NCBI GenBank assembly: GCA_963759175.1
Contig: CAVWXP010000004.1
Span: 1 to 64,000 of the forward strand
Reading direction: 5' to 3'
Source of the DNA: SZUA-442 sp963759175
GTDB taxonomy: Bacteria; Actinomycetota; Acidimicrobiia; Spongiisociales; UBA5794
Length of the DNA stretch: 64,000 nucleotides
A program made the translations under genes and the position numbers. The notes below the pieces were generated by a model. It saw nothing but the letters and a program-made list of their open reading frames with translations, did no database searches and was not told the DNA's origin. Below are positions 15,772 to 24,651 of the stretch, piece by piece. Position 1 is the stretch's first letter. Every line of letters begins with the position of its first letter.

Positions 15772-16469
15772 CCGCATCCACGGTGCAGGACGTCGCGACC
15801 CCGCACGGACCCATCCCCGTGGAGGTCAGGGTGCCTGAAGGTTCCTCGATGGGCGTCGGGGTACTCCTCGCCCACGGTGCGGGAGCTGGCCGAACCCATC
15901 CGTGGATCATCGGCATGGCGGACGCTCTCACCGCTGGTGGGTTCACCGTGATCACCTTCGACTACGCCTACATGGCTGCCGGTCGCAGGGCCCCGGACCG
16001 CCTGCCCAAACTCCTCGACGTCCACGAGGCCGTTGCGAGCATCGCAGCGGGGTACGCCGATCGATTGGTGATCGCAGGGAAGTCCATGGGCGGACGGGTC
16101 GGCGGACACCTCGTCGCCGACGAGCGTGCCGATCCCGTCGCCGTCGTCTACCTCGGCTACCCGCTGGTGGCGATGGGCAAGACCGTGCCACGGCCAACCG
16201 ATCACCTCCTCGGCATCGGCGTGCCGCAGCTGTTCGTGTCGGGGGACCGGGATCCCATGGGACCGCGCACGATGATCGAGGGCGTCGCTGACGCCGTGCC
16301 CGATGGGCGAACGATCATCGTCGAAGGTGGTGACCACTCGCTCGTCCCGCTCAAGAGGAGCGGGGCCACCCTCGATGACAGCTCGCGATTCGCGATCTCG
16401 GTCACAGCCATGGGTGCCGTCGTCGGACGCCCGGGTCGACCTCCCGGTCACGCCACCGGGGGCGTGTAG
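15768..16469 (+). CDS. Alpha/beta hydrolase, dienelactone hydrolase-like (Tex30/KANL3 type)
   Basis: 233 residues. LLAHGAGAGRTHPW carries the oxyanion element, the nucleophile elbow is AGKSMGGRVGGH (Ser in GKSMGG), the acid is in FVSGDRDPMG and the His in EGGDHSLVPL. This pattern is that of the small Tex30/KANL3-like hydrolase family with unknown substrates. Start ATG 15768 overlaps the upstream stop. The last 22 bp overlap the convergent NUDIX gene. Confidence 0.8.
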   Translation: MTASTVQDVATPHGPIPVEVRVPEGSSMGVGVLLAHGAGAGRTHPWIIGMADALTAGGFTVITFDYAYMAAGRRAPDRLPKLLDVHEAVASIAAGYADRLVIAGKSMGGRVGGHLVADERADPVAVVYLGYPLVAMGKTVPRPTDHLLGIGVPQLFVSGDRDPMGPRTMIEGVADAVPDGRTIIVEGGDHSLVPLKRSGATLDDSSRFAISVTAMGAVVGRPGRPPGHATGGV

Positions 16470-17335
16470 CGGCCCGACACCACCCTGCCGTGCATCGTGC
16501 GCAGTTCCCAGATCGAGCCCTTCTTCCACTCCATCGGTCCGTCCATCGGGATACCCGATGCGAATAGTCGACCGACGAGCTCGGCGATGATGTCGCCGTG
16601 CGTGCACAGCACGGCAGCCTCCTCCTGGAGTTCATGAACGAGGGCGACCATCCGGTGTGAGTGCGACCCCTCGACGAGCGCCGGCTCGAACTCGATCGGG
16701 ATGCCCATGCGCTTGGACAGGGGACGGACCGTCGACGAACACCGTCGGTAGTCGGACGACCCGATGCGAGTGATGGGATGGGCCTGGAGGAGTTGGCGCA
16801 GTGCCTTGCGTTGCTGTTTCCCCAACGCGTCGAGTGGTCGTGACCAATCATCGGCACCGTTGCGTTCCCCGGCCGAGGCGTGGCGCACCAGGTAGATGAC
16901 GCCGGCCGACCGCTCGTGGACCATGTCGTTCGCACGATCGAGGACTTCTCGGTCGTTGCGATAGGTGAGTCGTTTGATGCCCTTCGCAAAGGTCACCCAC
17001 TTCACCTTGTCGACTTCCTTGTTCGGGGTGAAGGTGCCGTCGTTGGCATCTCCGAGCCACCAGCGCACGACCTTCGGGTTCTCGTTCGCCGTGTGATAGG
17101 CGACCGTGCCCACCAGCCTCGGGTTGCTCGCTCGGAACCCCGTCTCCTCCCATGTCTCGCGGATCGCACCCTCGAGGAAGGTCTCACCCTTGTCGAGTTT
17201 GCCCTTCGGGATGGTCCAGTCGTCGTACAGCGGACGATGGATGAGGAGGTACTCGGGCGCGTTCTCGGCATTGCGGCGCATCAGGACGCATCCGGCGGCC
17301 CAGATCGATTCCTTCGGGGGTGGGTCAGTCTTCAT
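16448..17335 (-). CDS. NUDIX hydrolase fused to histidine phosphatase (MutT1-like)
   Basis: 295 residues. Residues about 10-140 form a NUDIX domain whose box is GKLDKGETFLEGAIRETWEETGF. The second half is a histidine phosphatase: catalytic RHA motif in IYLVRHASAGERN and second His in CTHGDIIAELV. Mycobacterial MutT1 has this architecture, hydrolysing 8-oxo-dGTP or diadenosine polyphosphates and then dephosphorylating the product; I infer a similar nucleotide-sanitation role. The length fits. Confidence 0.88.
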   Translation of the reverse strand: MKTDPPPKESIWAAGCVLMRRNAENAPEYLLIHRPLYDDWTIPKGKLDKGETFLEGAIRETWEETGFRASNPRLVGTVAYHTANENPKVVRWWLGDANDGTFTPNKEVDKVKWVTFAKGIKRLTYRNDREVLDRANDMVHERSAGVIYLVRHASAGERNGADDWSRPLDALGKQQRKALRQLLQAHPITRIGSSDYRRCSSTVRPLSKRMGIPIEFEPALVEGSHSHRMVALVHELQEEAAVLCTHGDIIAELVGRLFASGIPMDGPMEWKKGSIWELRTMHGRVVSGRYTPPVA

Positions 17336-17431
17336 CGCTCGTCACACGTAACAGTCGGAACGGGGGCGATGGTATCGGTGCCGGGCCGTGCAGCGGCGTC
17401 GGAGCGCCTGCGGCGGCACTGCTCCGATCGG

Positions 17432-17881
17432 TCAGCCGCGATTGCGATCGAGTTCGACGACCTTGCGCAGTCGACGAGCATGGCGCTCATCACCGCTGAA
17501 GCGAGCGGCGAGATATGCATCGACGAGCTCGAAGGCGGTCGTGACGCCGATGACGCGTGCACCGAGCGCCAGGACGTTCATGTCGTCGTGCTCCACTGCC
17601 TGGTGGGCTGTGTAGTGATCGTGCACGACTGCGCAGCGTGCCCCGGTGATCTTGTTCGCCGCGATGGACGCGCCGGCGCCGCTGCCGCACACCACGATGC
17701 CACGTTCGCCCTGGCCAGCGACGACGGCCCGAGCAACGGCGGCAGCGAAATCCGGGTAGTCGACCGGATCGGTCGAGTCCGTTCCCACATCGATGACGGT
17801 GTGCCCCGTCTCCTCGAGGTGGGCCGCGAGTTCCTCCTTGAGGGGGAAACCCGCATGGTCTGCTCCGATCACGATGCGCAC
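17432..17881 (-). CDS. rpiB: Ribose-5-phosphate isomerase B
   Basis: 149 residues, canonical length. IGADHAGFPLKEEL, VDYPDFAAAVA, and the catalytic loop VVCGSGAGASIAANK with the active-site Cys, HQAVEHDDMNVLALG and the terminal basic RHARRLRKV. It interconverts ribose 5-phosphate and ribulose 5-phosphate in the non-oxidative pentose pathway. AAGGAG precedes GTG 17881. This intact housekeeping copy makes it likely that the shorter-motif RpiB relative in the microcompartment operon does something different. Confidence 0.93.
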   Translation of the reverse strand: MRIVIGADHAGFPLKEELAAHLEETGHTVIDVGTDSTDPVDYPDFAAAVARAVVAGQGERGIVVCGSGAGASIAANKITGARCAVVHDHYTAHQAVEHDDMNVLALGARVIGVTTAFELVDAYLAARFSGDERHARRLRKVVELDRNRG

Positions 17882-17949
17882 TGGTGCTCCTTGGGTGGAT
17901 ACGCGATCGTACCTCCGCCGTAGTGGCGGACGTTCCTAGCCTTGCCGAC

Positions 17950-17979
17950 ATGGCGAGATCGACCCGTGGTACCCGATGA
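17950..17979 (+). other. Possible 9-codon leader ORF upstream of a lipoprotein gene
   Basis: An ATG seven bases after TAGCCT opens a 9-codon frame (MARSTRGTR) whose TGA overlaps the ATGATG start of the lipoprotein gene. It could couple translation of the downstream gene, or reflect a one-base error in a longer N-terminus. Confidence 0.3.
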
Positions 17980-18488
17980 TGCGTCGAGGCGTAGCGGTCG
18001 CGCTCGTTGCGTTGGTGGTGTCCGCATGCTCATCGGGTCCGGCGGCACCGGACACCTCGCCTGTGTCGACGGTTTGCACGGACGCGTTCTGTGCGGACAT
18101 CCCGATCGGCTGGGGCGACGAGGTCGGCGACACCTACATCGCCTTTCATCACGAGGTTCTCCCTGATGGCACCTTCCTCACGGCGAACATCGTCGACATG
18201 GAGGCGATCGTGGTCGCTGCCGGCGGCACATGGCCCGTGACGACCGAAGAGGTCGTCGTCGCCTTCTGGAGTCTGTTGGAATCCGTCGACGAGGGCGAGC
18301 TGCGTCGCACCGAACGACAGGTCGGTGGGGCGATCCGTTCGTGGGGTTCGCACTCGACCGGCGACATGTGGCACCTGCTGGTCCCGGTGTCCGGCACGGT
18401 TGCGATCGGCGTCGAGCTGCGCGGTCCGAACGCCTCGTGGGAGAGCCATGCCGATGCGGTGTTCCCCACGGTCGTCGCTGCTCCCTGA
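17976..18488 (+). CDS. Putative lipoprotein
   Basis: 170 residues with a short lipoprotein signal (MMRRGVAVALVALVVSACSS; Cys about 18). The mature part includes two cysteines (VCTDAFCADIPIGWG) and a beta-rich region. No family recognised. Either ATG 17976 or 17979 could be the start; a short upstream frame overlaps it. It is followed 87 bp later by murA, which has its own promoter element. Confidence 0.7.
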   Translation: MMRRGVAVALVALVVSACSSGPAAPDTSPVSTVCTDAFCADIPIGWGDEVGDTYIAFHHEVLPDGTFLTANIVDMEAIVVAAGGTWPVTTEEVVVAFWSLLESVDEGELRRTERQVGGAIRSWGSHSTGDMWHLLVPVSGTVAIGVELRGPNASWESHADAVFPTVVAAP

Positions 18489-18575
18489 CGGCACCGACTC
18501 GTCCGGACACCGAGTCGCCGGGGACGAGCCCCCGCAATACCGGGGATACCGGTGATGCGTCGTAGCCTTCCGCAG

Positions 18576-19835
18576 ATGGGCGACTCTCTCATCGTGCGCG
18601 GCGGCACACCCCTGTCGGGGACCGTCGCCGTGCTCGGGGCCAAGAACGCGGTCCTCAAACACATGGTGGCCTCCCTGCTCGCTCCGGGGGTCCACACCAT
18701 CGACAACGTCCCACGCATCCTCGATGTCGAGATCATGGCCAGGGTGCTCGATCATGTCGGTGCCCGGTGCGTGCGCGACGACGCTCGGCTCACGATCGAT
18801 GTACCAGACGAGCCCAACCCGGAAGCGCCCCTCGAACTCGTTCGACAGATGCGCGCATCGATCCTGGTGCTCGGCGCCCTCCTCGCCCGCACCGGTGTCG
18901 CACGGGTGGCGCTCCCCGGCGGCGACGACTTCGGGTCGCGTCCGATCGACCTGCACGTGAGGGGACTCGAGGCCATGGGCGCGACCTTCGATCTGCGCCA
19001 CGGCGTCCTCCACGGTTCGGCGCCTGACGGACTCGTCGGCACCGAGGTGTTCCTCGAGATCCCATCCGTCGGCGCCACGGAGAACCTGCTCCTCGCCGCC
19101 GTGCTCGCCCGTGGGACGACCGTGATCGGTAATGCCGCCAGGGAACCCGAGCTCACCGACCTCGCCGAGTACCTCCAGAAGATGGGGGCCAAGATCGACG
19201 GCGCCGGCACCTCGACGATCGAGGTGCACGGTGTCCCGCACCTCGAACCGGCAGCGCACAGGACCGTCCCGGATCGCCTCGAAGCCGGCACCTACCTGGT
19301 CGCCGGGGCGATGAGCAGGGGACGCGTGACCGTCACCGATTGTCGACCGGAGCACCTGAGGATGGAGATGGGCAAGCTGGCCGATGCCGGGTGCCTCATC
19401 GATGTCGACGTCGACGGCTCGGCGATCACGATCCAGGGCCCCGAGCGACCGATCGCACTCGATGTCGCAACCCTCCCATATCCGGGATTCCACACCGACA
19501 TGCTCCCCCAGATGGTCGCGTTCCTCTCGGTGGCGGAAGGAACCTCGCTCGTCACCGAGAACATCTACGCAGGGCGATTCCGCTACCTCGGTGAGCTCAA
19601 CCGGATGGGCGCCGATGTGCATGCCGACGGGCAGCACGTGGTGATCCGTGGCGTCGACGACCTCTCCGGTTGCGAAGTGGACGGATGTGACATCCGTGCG
19701 GCGGCAGCTCTCACGATCGCCGCGCTGCGAGCCGACGGCGAGACGATGATCACCGACGCCCACCACGTCGATCGCGGCTACGACGGATTCGTCCCCAAGC
19801 TCGCAGCGCTCGGCGCCACGATCTCACGGACATGA
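18576..19835 (+). CDS. murA: UDP-N-acetylglucosamine 1-carboxyvinyltransferase with Asp at the fosfomycin site
   Basis: Transfers enolpyruvate from PEP to UDP-GlcNAc, the first committed step of peptidoglycan synthesis. 419 residues from ATG 18576, which lies seven bases after TAGCCT; an upstream in-frame ATG (18552) is the alternative. LIVRGGTPLSGTVAVLGAKN and VRQMRASILVLGALL are family motifs. The loop normally reading GGCAIGARPVD is GGDDFGSRPID here, so the PEP-site Cys (Cys115 in E. coli) is Asp117. The same change in mycobacterial and chlamydial MurA keeps activity and gives intrinsic fosfomycin resistance. The stop overlaps the SpoIID-domain gene (ATGA). Confidence 0.95.
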   Translation: MGDSLIVRGGTPLSGTVAVLGAKNAVLKHMVASLLAPGVHTIDNVPRILDVEIMARVLDHVGARCVRDDARLTIDVPDEPNPEAPLELVRQMRASILVLGALLARTGVARVALPGGDDFGSRPIDLHVRGLEAMGATFDLRHGVLHGSAPDGLVGTEVFLEIPSVGATENLLLAAVLARGTTVIGNAAREPELTDLAEYLQKMGAKIDGAGTSTIEVHGVPHLEPAAHRTVPDRLEAGTYLVAGAMSRGRVTVTDCRPEHLRMEMGKLADAGCLIDVDVDGSAITIQGPERPIALDVATLPYPGFHTDMLPQMVAFLSVAEGTSLVTENIYAGRFRYLGELNRMGADVHADGQHVVIRGVDDLSGCEVDGCDIRAAAALTIAALRADGETMITDAHHVDRGYDGFVPKLAALGATISRT

Positions 19836-21163
19836 TGCGGCGCTTCGCGGTGATCGCCTCCCTGGTCGCGTCGTTGCTGGCGACGGCGATCCCCGCGGGT
19901 GCCAGCGACCTTGCAGCAGGCATCATCTCGGTCGAGTTCGTCGGTGAGCCCGAGACCCGGTTCTCCATCGACGACCGGCGGTACGCGGGGCCCGTGCGCT
20001 TCACACTCCACGGGGACGGGCTCGCATTCACCGAGTACGCAACGGTCGAGCAGTACCTCCAGGGGATCGCCGAGATGCCGTTCGCATGGCCTGGGGAAGC
20101 ACTCGCTGCGCAGGCGATTGCCGCCCGCTCGTACCTCACCAGGCGCCTCGCCGGAGGTCGAGCCGGTGACGCGGCCAGATACGGGTTCGACATCTGCGCC
20201 ACGAACCGCTGTCAGGTGTATCGCGGTGTCGACCTCGTCGAGGGTCGGTATGGCGACAGGTGGCGGGAGGCCGTCGAAACCACAACCGACGAGGTCGTCG
20301 TGTACGCGGGCCGGCCCGTCGAAGCCGTGTACACCTCGATGGTTGGGAGCCGATCGAGAGCCAATCAGGACGTGTGGCCCTCGGATCCCGTGCCCTACCT
20401 CCAGCCGGTCGATTCCCCGGAGGTCGGGATCGCACCGTACGCGCAATGGTCCTTCAGCGTCACCGCTCACCAGTTCATCGCGATCCTGGCCGCCGCGGAC
20501 CTCGATGTCGGAGGCGAGCTCATCGACCTGATCGTCGACGACCCGCCCGAGGGAGCTGGACGGACCGAGTTGACGATCGTCACCACCGAGGGCACCGACT
20601 CGATCCTCGCCCCTGCCCTCAAGGGCGTGTTCAACCGCCACGGCGATGACCTGTTCCCGACGGTGCTGCCCGGGGCCGCCTCGGTGGGGAGGGACCTGCC
20701 CGAACCGTTGCCGTCGTACACCTACGACATCGAACAGGCCGTCCTGGCTCCCCGACCCGTCGACGCCATGCGTCCCGACGGCGACGCCCTCGATCCGTAC
20801 ATCGTCCGGTTCAGCGGTGAGGGGTGGGGGCACGGCGTGGGCATGAGCCAATGGGGTGCGAGGGTGATGGCGACGAAGGGCGCCTCGCACGTCGACATCC
20901 TGACCCACTACTACACGGGAGCCGAGGCCGTCGCGGCTCCCGAGCTCGTCCCTGACAACGTCGTCGTCGGTCTGGATTGGGCGCGCCACGAGATCGCTGT
21001 CGGCGTCGAAGGGACAGCCGTGATCAAGGTCAACGGCATACCCGTCGGGTCCGTCGGGTCCGGGGATTGGAGTCTGAGATCGTCCAGGGCCGGCGTGGTG
21101 ATCGTCCCGGCGGATCCGGCATCGCCGTTCACCAACCTCGGCGAACGTCCTTGGCCGAGATGA
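19832..21163 (+). CDS. Secreted SpoIID/LytB-domain protein
   Basis: 443 residues, Sec signal peptide (MMRRFAVIASLVASLLATAI ending near AGAS). A SpoIID domain occupies most of the chain: EYATVEQYLQGIAEMPFAWP, ALAAQAIAARSYL and FSGEGWGHGVGMSQWGAR, which carry the conserved Glu and glycan-binding motifs of the family that trims denuded peptidoglycan strands. A tail of about 100 residues follows. Coupling to murA (ATGA) supports a cell-wall role. The organism need not sporulate; such domains are widespread in actinobacteria. Confidence 0.88.
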   Translation: MMRRFAVIASLVASLLATAIPAGASDLAAGIISVEFVGEPETRFSIDDRRYAGPVRFTLHGDGLAFTEYATVEQYLQGIAEMPFAWPGEALAAQAIAARSYLTRRLAGGRAGDAARYGFDICATNRCQVYRGVDLVEGRYGDRWREAVETTTDEVVVYAGRPVEAVYTSMVGSRSRANQDVWPSDPVPYLQPVDSPEVGIAPYAQWSFSVTAHQFIAILAAADLDVGGELIDLIVDDPPEGAGRTELTIVTTEGTDSILAPALKGVFNRHGDDLFPTVLPGAASVGRDLPEPLPSYTYDIEQAVLAPRPVDAMRPDGDALDPYIVRFSGEGWGHGVGMSQWGARVMATKGASHVDILTHYYTGAEAVAAPELVPDNVVVGLDWARHEIAVGVEGTAVIKVNGIPVGSVGSGDWSLRSSRAGVVIVPADPASPFTNLGERPWPR

Positions 21164-21241
21164 TCCGGGATTGTTTGCCACTACGTAGGTGTTGGTAATG
21201 TCGACACGACCGAGCCGTATCCTGTGGGCACGAGGAGCACC

Positions 21242-21538
21242 ATGAGCGAGATCGAAGGCAGCATCATCCAGATCGCATCGCCGTCCGATCGCGCCGTCGA
21301 GGGCGAATCGGAGATCGACCGGGGCAAACTCGAAGCCACGCTCGACTACATCAGACCCGCGTTGCAGGCCGATGGCGGGGACATGGTCCTGCTCGGTACG
21401 AACGGTGGGACGGTGAACCTCCAACTCGTGGGGGCGTGTGGGGGATGCCCCATCTCGGAGAGCACCGTGACCGCAGGCATCGAGCGGATCCTCAAGGATC
21501 GGGTGCCCGGCGTCGTGGACGTCGTCGCAACCGGCTGA
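21242..21538 (+). CDS. NifU C-terminal domain (Nfu-type) Fe-S carrier
   Basis: 98 residues. LDYIRPALQADGGDMVLLG and LVGACGGCPISESTVTAGIE contain the CXXC pair that binds a bridging Fe-S cluster between two subunits. It probably delivers clusters made with the cysteine desulfurase at 24.6 kb. GAGGAG precedes ATG 21242. The first 28 residues are a polar extension. Confidence 0.9.
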   Translation: MSEIEGSIIQIASPSDRAVEGESEIDRGKLEATLDYIRPALQADGGDMVLLGTNGGTVNLQLVGACGGCPISESTVTAGIERILKDRVPGVVDVVATG

Positions 21539-21629
21539 CGAGGGTCGCCCCCTCTCTTGTCGCCCTGACGGCCCGATGGACGCCCGCCGCACGATCGCCC
21601 ATCCGCCTCTGCGCCCCTAAGGTCTCGTC

Positions 21630-22577
21630 GTGATCGACTCAGAGATCCTTGCAGCTGCCCGAAGGGGCGATACGCGTGCGATCGCTCGCGTCCTGACCAG
21701 CGTCGAGAACCGCACGGACGAGGGCGCCCGACACTTCGCCTCCCTGTTTGCCGACGCCGGCGGTGCGTGGATCACGGGAGTGACAGGGGCGCCCGGTGCC
21801 GGCAAGTCGACCATGGTGTCAGCCCTCATCCCGCTCCTCACTCCCGACGAGGGCAGGCTCGCCGTCGTGGCCGTCGATCCATCGAGTCCGTTCAGCGGAG
21901 GGGCGATCCTCGGTGACCGGATCCGGATGATGGAGCACATCGGCGACGATCGTGTCTTCATCAGGTCCCTCGCCAATCGGGGCTCGCTGGGGGGCATATC
22001 GGAGTCGACCCCATCGGTGCTCGCCGCCATGGACGGCCTGGGCTTCGACGAGATCGTCGTCGAGACGGTCGGTGTGGGCCAGTCCGAAGTCGAGATCGCC
22101 ACATCCGCAGATACCACGGTCGTCGTCGTGAGCCCTGGCTGGGGTGATGCGATCCAGGTGAGCAAGGCGGGGTTCCTCGAGGTTGCCGATGTCCTGGTGG
22201 TCAACAAGGCTGATATCGCAGGTGCCGACGCCGCCGCACGAGATCTCACCTCCATGCTCGCCATCGGACCGGACCGGCCGTGGACGCCGCCGGTGGTGAT
22301 GACCACATCCACGACGGGGGCTGGCATGTCCGATCTCGTCGATGCCATTCGATCCCACCGTGCATACCTCGACGAGAGTGGGGACAGGGATAGGCGTCGC
22401 CGCATCCGCGCTGCACGCGAACTCGCAGCAGCGGTTCGACGGAGGGTCGAGCAGACGGTCGACCTTCGCCATGATGTCGGCCTGGTGGCGCGTGTCGCCG
22501 CCCATGAGATCGATCCGTGGACCGCCGCTGACATCCTCGTCTCGACCGACGGCGCACCTCCATCCGTTCTTGCGTAA
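21630..22577 (+). CDS. meaB: MeaB/ArgK-family GTPase, methylmalonyl-CoA mutase chaperone
   Basis: 315 residues. P-loop GVTGAPGAGKSTMVSAL, switch-like AVDPSSPFSGGAILGDRIRM, ETVGVGQSEVEI and NKADIAGAD are diagnostic of the MeaB/ArgK G3E GTPases that protect and reload B12 in methylmalonyl-CoA mutase. The start GTG 21630 comes six bases after TAAGGT. The methylmalonyl-CoA epimerase-like gene at 61.7 kb fits the same pathway; the mutase is not in the window. The 3' end forms the left arm of a large inverted repeat. Confidence 0.93.
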   Translation: MIDSEILAAARRGDTRAIARVLTSVENRTDEGARHFASLFADAGGAWITGVTGAPGAGKSTMVSALIPLLTPDEGRLAVVAVDPSSPFSGGAILGDRIRMMEHIGDDRVFIRSLANRGSLGGISESTPSVLAAMDGLGFDEIVVETVGVGQSEVEIATSADTTVVVVSPGWGDAIQVSKAGFLEVADVLVVNKADIAGADAAARDLTSMLAIGPDRPWTPPVVMTTSTTGAGMSDLVDAIRSHRAYLDESGDRDRRRRIRAARELAAAVRRRVEQTVDLRHDVGLVARVAAHEIDPWTAADILVSTDGAPPSVLA

Positions 22578-22627
22578 CTCCCATCCGGACGTGCGGATAC
22601 CAGTTACGCAAGAACGGATGGTGGAGG
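22557..22627. repeat. Long inverted repeat spanning the meaB stop codon
   Basis: The left arm (22557-22579) covers the last meaB codons and stop; the right arm (22602-22627) is its reverse complement, with 20 uninterrupted pairs and a further four after a 3-base bulge. The 22-base centre contains its own small stem (ATCCG/CGGAT). There is no T-run, so it is not a classic terminator. Confidence 0.85.
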
Positions 22628-22672
22628 TACGCTGGCCATCGCTACCGGTACCGGGATCAGGAGGCACGACAC

Positions 22673-23440
22673 GTGGAACTCGTCGACTATGCACTGGATG
22701 GCGCCGTGGCCGTCATCACCCTCAATCGCCCCCCGGTCAACGCGCTGAATCCGGAGCTGATCGCTGACATCGACGCCGCCGTCGCGCTGGCCGAGGCTCC
22801 CGAGGTCCGTGCCGTCGTGATCACCGGATCGCCCCATTTCGCCGCCGGAGCCGATATCACCGGGTTCCAGCGGGCGTTCGAGTCCGGAGCCGAGGAACGT
22901 CAGGCCACGGGTCTCTCGGAAGCGGTCCTGCGCCTCGAGAACCTCCCGAAGCCGACGATCGCCGCCATCAACGGATTCGCCCTCGGTGGCGGTCTCGAGC
23001 TCGCCATGGGCGCCGATTTCCGGTACCTCGCCAGCTCGGCGAAGGTCGGTCAACCCGAGATCCTCCTGGGCATCATTCCCGGAGCCGGCGGCACGCAACG
23101 CCTCGCCCGCATCGTGGGTCCGCAACGATGCAAGGAGATGTGCCTCACGGGCCGGCATGTCGCCGCTGACGAGGCCCATGCGATCGGTCTGGCCGACAAG
23201 GTCGCCGACGACGACGACGCCCTCGGCCTCGCCCTCGCCGATGCCAAGAGGATGGCAACGGGTCCGACCGTCGCCTACGGAGCGGTGAAGCGGGCCGTGA
23301 TGCGCGGTTTCGACCGGACCCTCGAGGAGGGCCTGGCCATCGAGGCCGAGCAGTTTGCACGGGTGTTCACGACGACCGATGCCCGCATCGGCGTCAAGGC
23401 GTTCCTCGACAAGGAGCGCCCGGACTTCACGGGCAGCTGA
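22673..23440 (+). CDS. Enoyl-CoA hydratase/isomerase family protein
   Basis: 255-residue crotonase. The oxyanion-hole segments are HFAAGADITGF and GFALGGGLELAMGADFR. The region QPEILLGIIPGAGGTQRLAR holds one catalytic Glu of true enoyl-CoA hydratases, while the other position reads LGGGLELA with Glu as expected. It likely hydrates 2-enoyl-CoA in fatty acid or amino acid degradation; the substrate chain length cannot be told. GGAGG precedes GTG 22673. Confidence 0.88.
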   Translation: MELVDYALDGAVAVITLNRPPVNALNPELIADIDAAVALAEAPEVRAVVITGSPHFAAGADITGFQRAFESGAEERQATGLSEAVLRLENLPKPTIAAINGFALGGGLELAMGADFRYLASSAKVGQPEILLGIIPGAGGTQRLARIVGPQRCKEMCLTGRHVAADEAHAIGLADKVADDDDALGLALADAKRMATGPTVAYGAVKRAVMRGFDRTLEEGLAIEAEQFARVFTTTDARIGVKAFLDKERPDFTGS

Positions 23441-23510
23441 TCGAGCGTACGGATGACGATCGGCCCATCGCCGGTCGCCCCATGCCTCATCGGCCCGATA
23501 CCCTTCCGCC

Positions 23511-24650
23511 ATGGCCCGAGTGATACCCCCATGGCTCCCACGCGTGCTGCTCGGTGGAGCGGTCGTACTGGCTGCGATCTGGGTCGTCCTCGGATGGTTC
23601 CATGCCAACCAGATCCGCTCCGAGTTCCTCGTTCCCCGATCGCATCTCGCCGGTCCACCGGTGGAGGTCGTGGGCAACGAGGCGGGCCGCGTCGTCCTCG
23701 AGCGCAGCGAGGCATCAGAACGCGAGGGAACGTGGGGCCTCCAGGGCGATGCGTCCTACGCCCAGATGTCGACGATCGTGCGGATCGACGATGCGACCGT
23801 CGAGCGTGGCATGACCACGCTCGACGGCGAGGTGGTCATCGGTGATGCCATGCTCGTCGATCCCGATGCGTTCACCGGTGACCCCCTCACGGCCCATCGG
23901 ATCGGTTTCGAGGATCTCATCACTCCTTCGGACATCGGACCGCACCCGGGCTGGTTCATCGACGGGCGGCGCGCCACGTGGGTCGTGTTCGTCCACGGGC
24001 GAGGCGATGATCGGCTCACGGAGTCGCTCCGGCTGATTCCGAGCCTCGTCGAGGACGGGTATCCCGTCATGGTGACCTCGTACCGCAATGATGTCGGTGC
24101 GACCCCTTCCGACAGTGGTCTTCGGACCTGGGGCCTCGATGAATGGAGGGACGTCGAGGCCGTTGTGGCACTCGGGCAACGCAAGGGCGCCAGGGATTTC
24201 GTCCTGATCGGTTCGGGTTTCGGAGCCAGCATCGTGTCGATGTTTCTGCATGAATCCGACCTCGTCGGGGATGTACGCGCCGTGATCTATGAGTCGCCGG
24301 TCCTCGACTTCGAGGATGTGGTCACCTCGTGGTCGGCGGCGGCCGGAACGCCCCGTATCGTTGGATGGCTCGGTCGGCGGCTCGCGACGGCACGATTTGC
24401 GATCGATTGGGAGGAGCTCGACCAACCGTCGAGGGTGGAGGAATTCGATGTGCCGATGTTGCTCATGGCCGGCGGTGAGGATGCCATCACGGATCCCGAT
24501 GACACCGAGGCATTCGCCGAGGCCCTCGGAGAGCAGGCAACCTATGAACGCTTCGAGCAGGCAGCGCACACCGACCTGTGGAACATCGATCGCGACCGTT
24601 ACGAAGCCACGGTTCGTCTCTGGCTCGCTGCCGTGATCGGACCCGAATGA
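23511..24650 (+). CDS. Membrane-anchored alpha/beta hydrolase-fold protein lacking the nucleophile Ser
   Basis: 379 residues with an N-terminal membrane anchor (VLLGGAVVLAAIWVVLGWF) and an alpha/beta hydrolase domain from about residue 150 (WVVFVHGRGDDRLTES). The nucleophile elbow, usually GXSXG, reads LIGSGFGASIVS, so Gly236 occupies the Ser position. The acid (MAGGEDAITDPDD) and a His (FEQAAHTDLWN) are in place. Either it is a pseudoenzyme or the flanking Ser acts. TACCCT six bases before ATG 23511 suggests a leaderless start. It ends one base before the cysteine desulfurase gene. Confidence 0.75.
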   Translation: MARVIPPWLPRVLLGGAVVLAAIWVVLGWFHANQIRSEFLVPRSHLAGPPVEVVGNEAGRVVLERSEASEREGTWGLQGDASYAQMSTIVRIDDATVERGMTTLDGEVVIGDAMLVDPDAFTGDPLTAHRIGFEDLITPSDIGPHPGWFIDGRRATWVVFVHGRGDDRLTESLRLIPSLVEDGYPVMVTSYRNDVGATPSDSGLRTWGLDEWRDVEAVVALGQRKGARDFVLIGSGFGASIVSMFLHESDLVGDVRAVIYESPVLDFEDVVTSWSAAAGTPRIVGWLGRRLATARFAIDWEELDQPSRVEEFDVPMLLMAGGEDAITDPDDTEAFAEALGEQATYERFEQAAHTDLWNIDRDRYEATVRLWLAAVIGPE

Positions 24651-24651
24651 C

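Noticed and set aside
22557..22627. Insertion sequence ends
   Set aside because: The arms are only about 22 bases apart with no transposase between or beside them and no target duplication.
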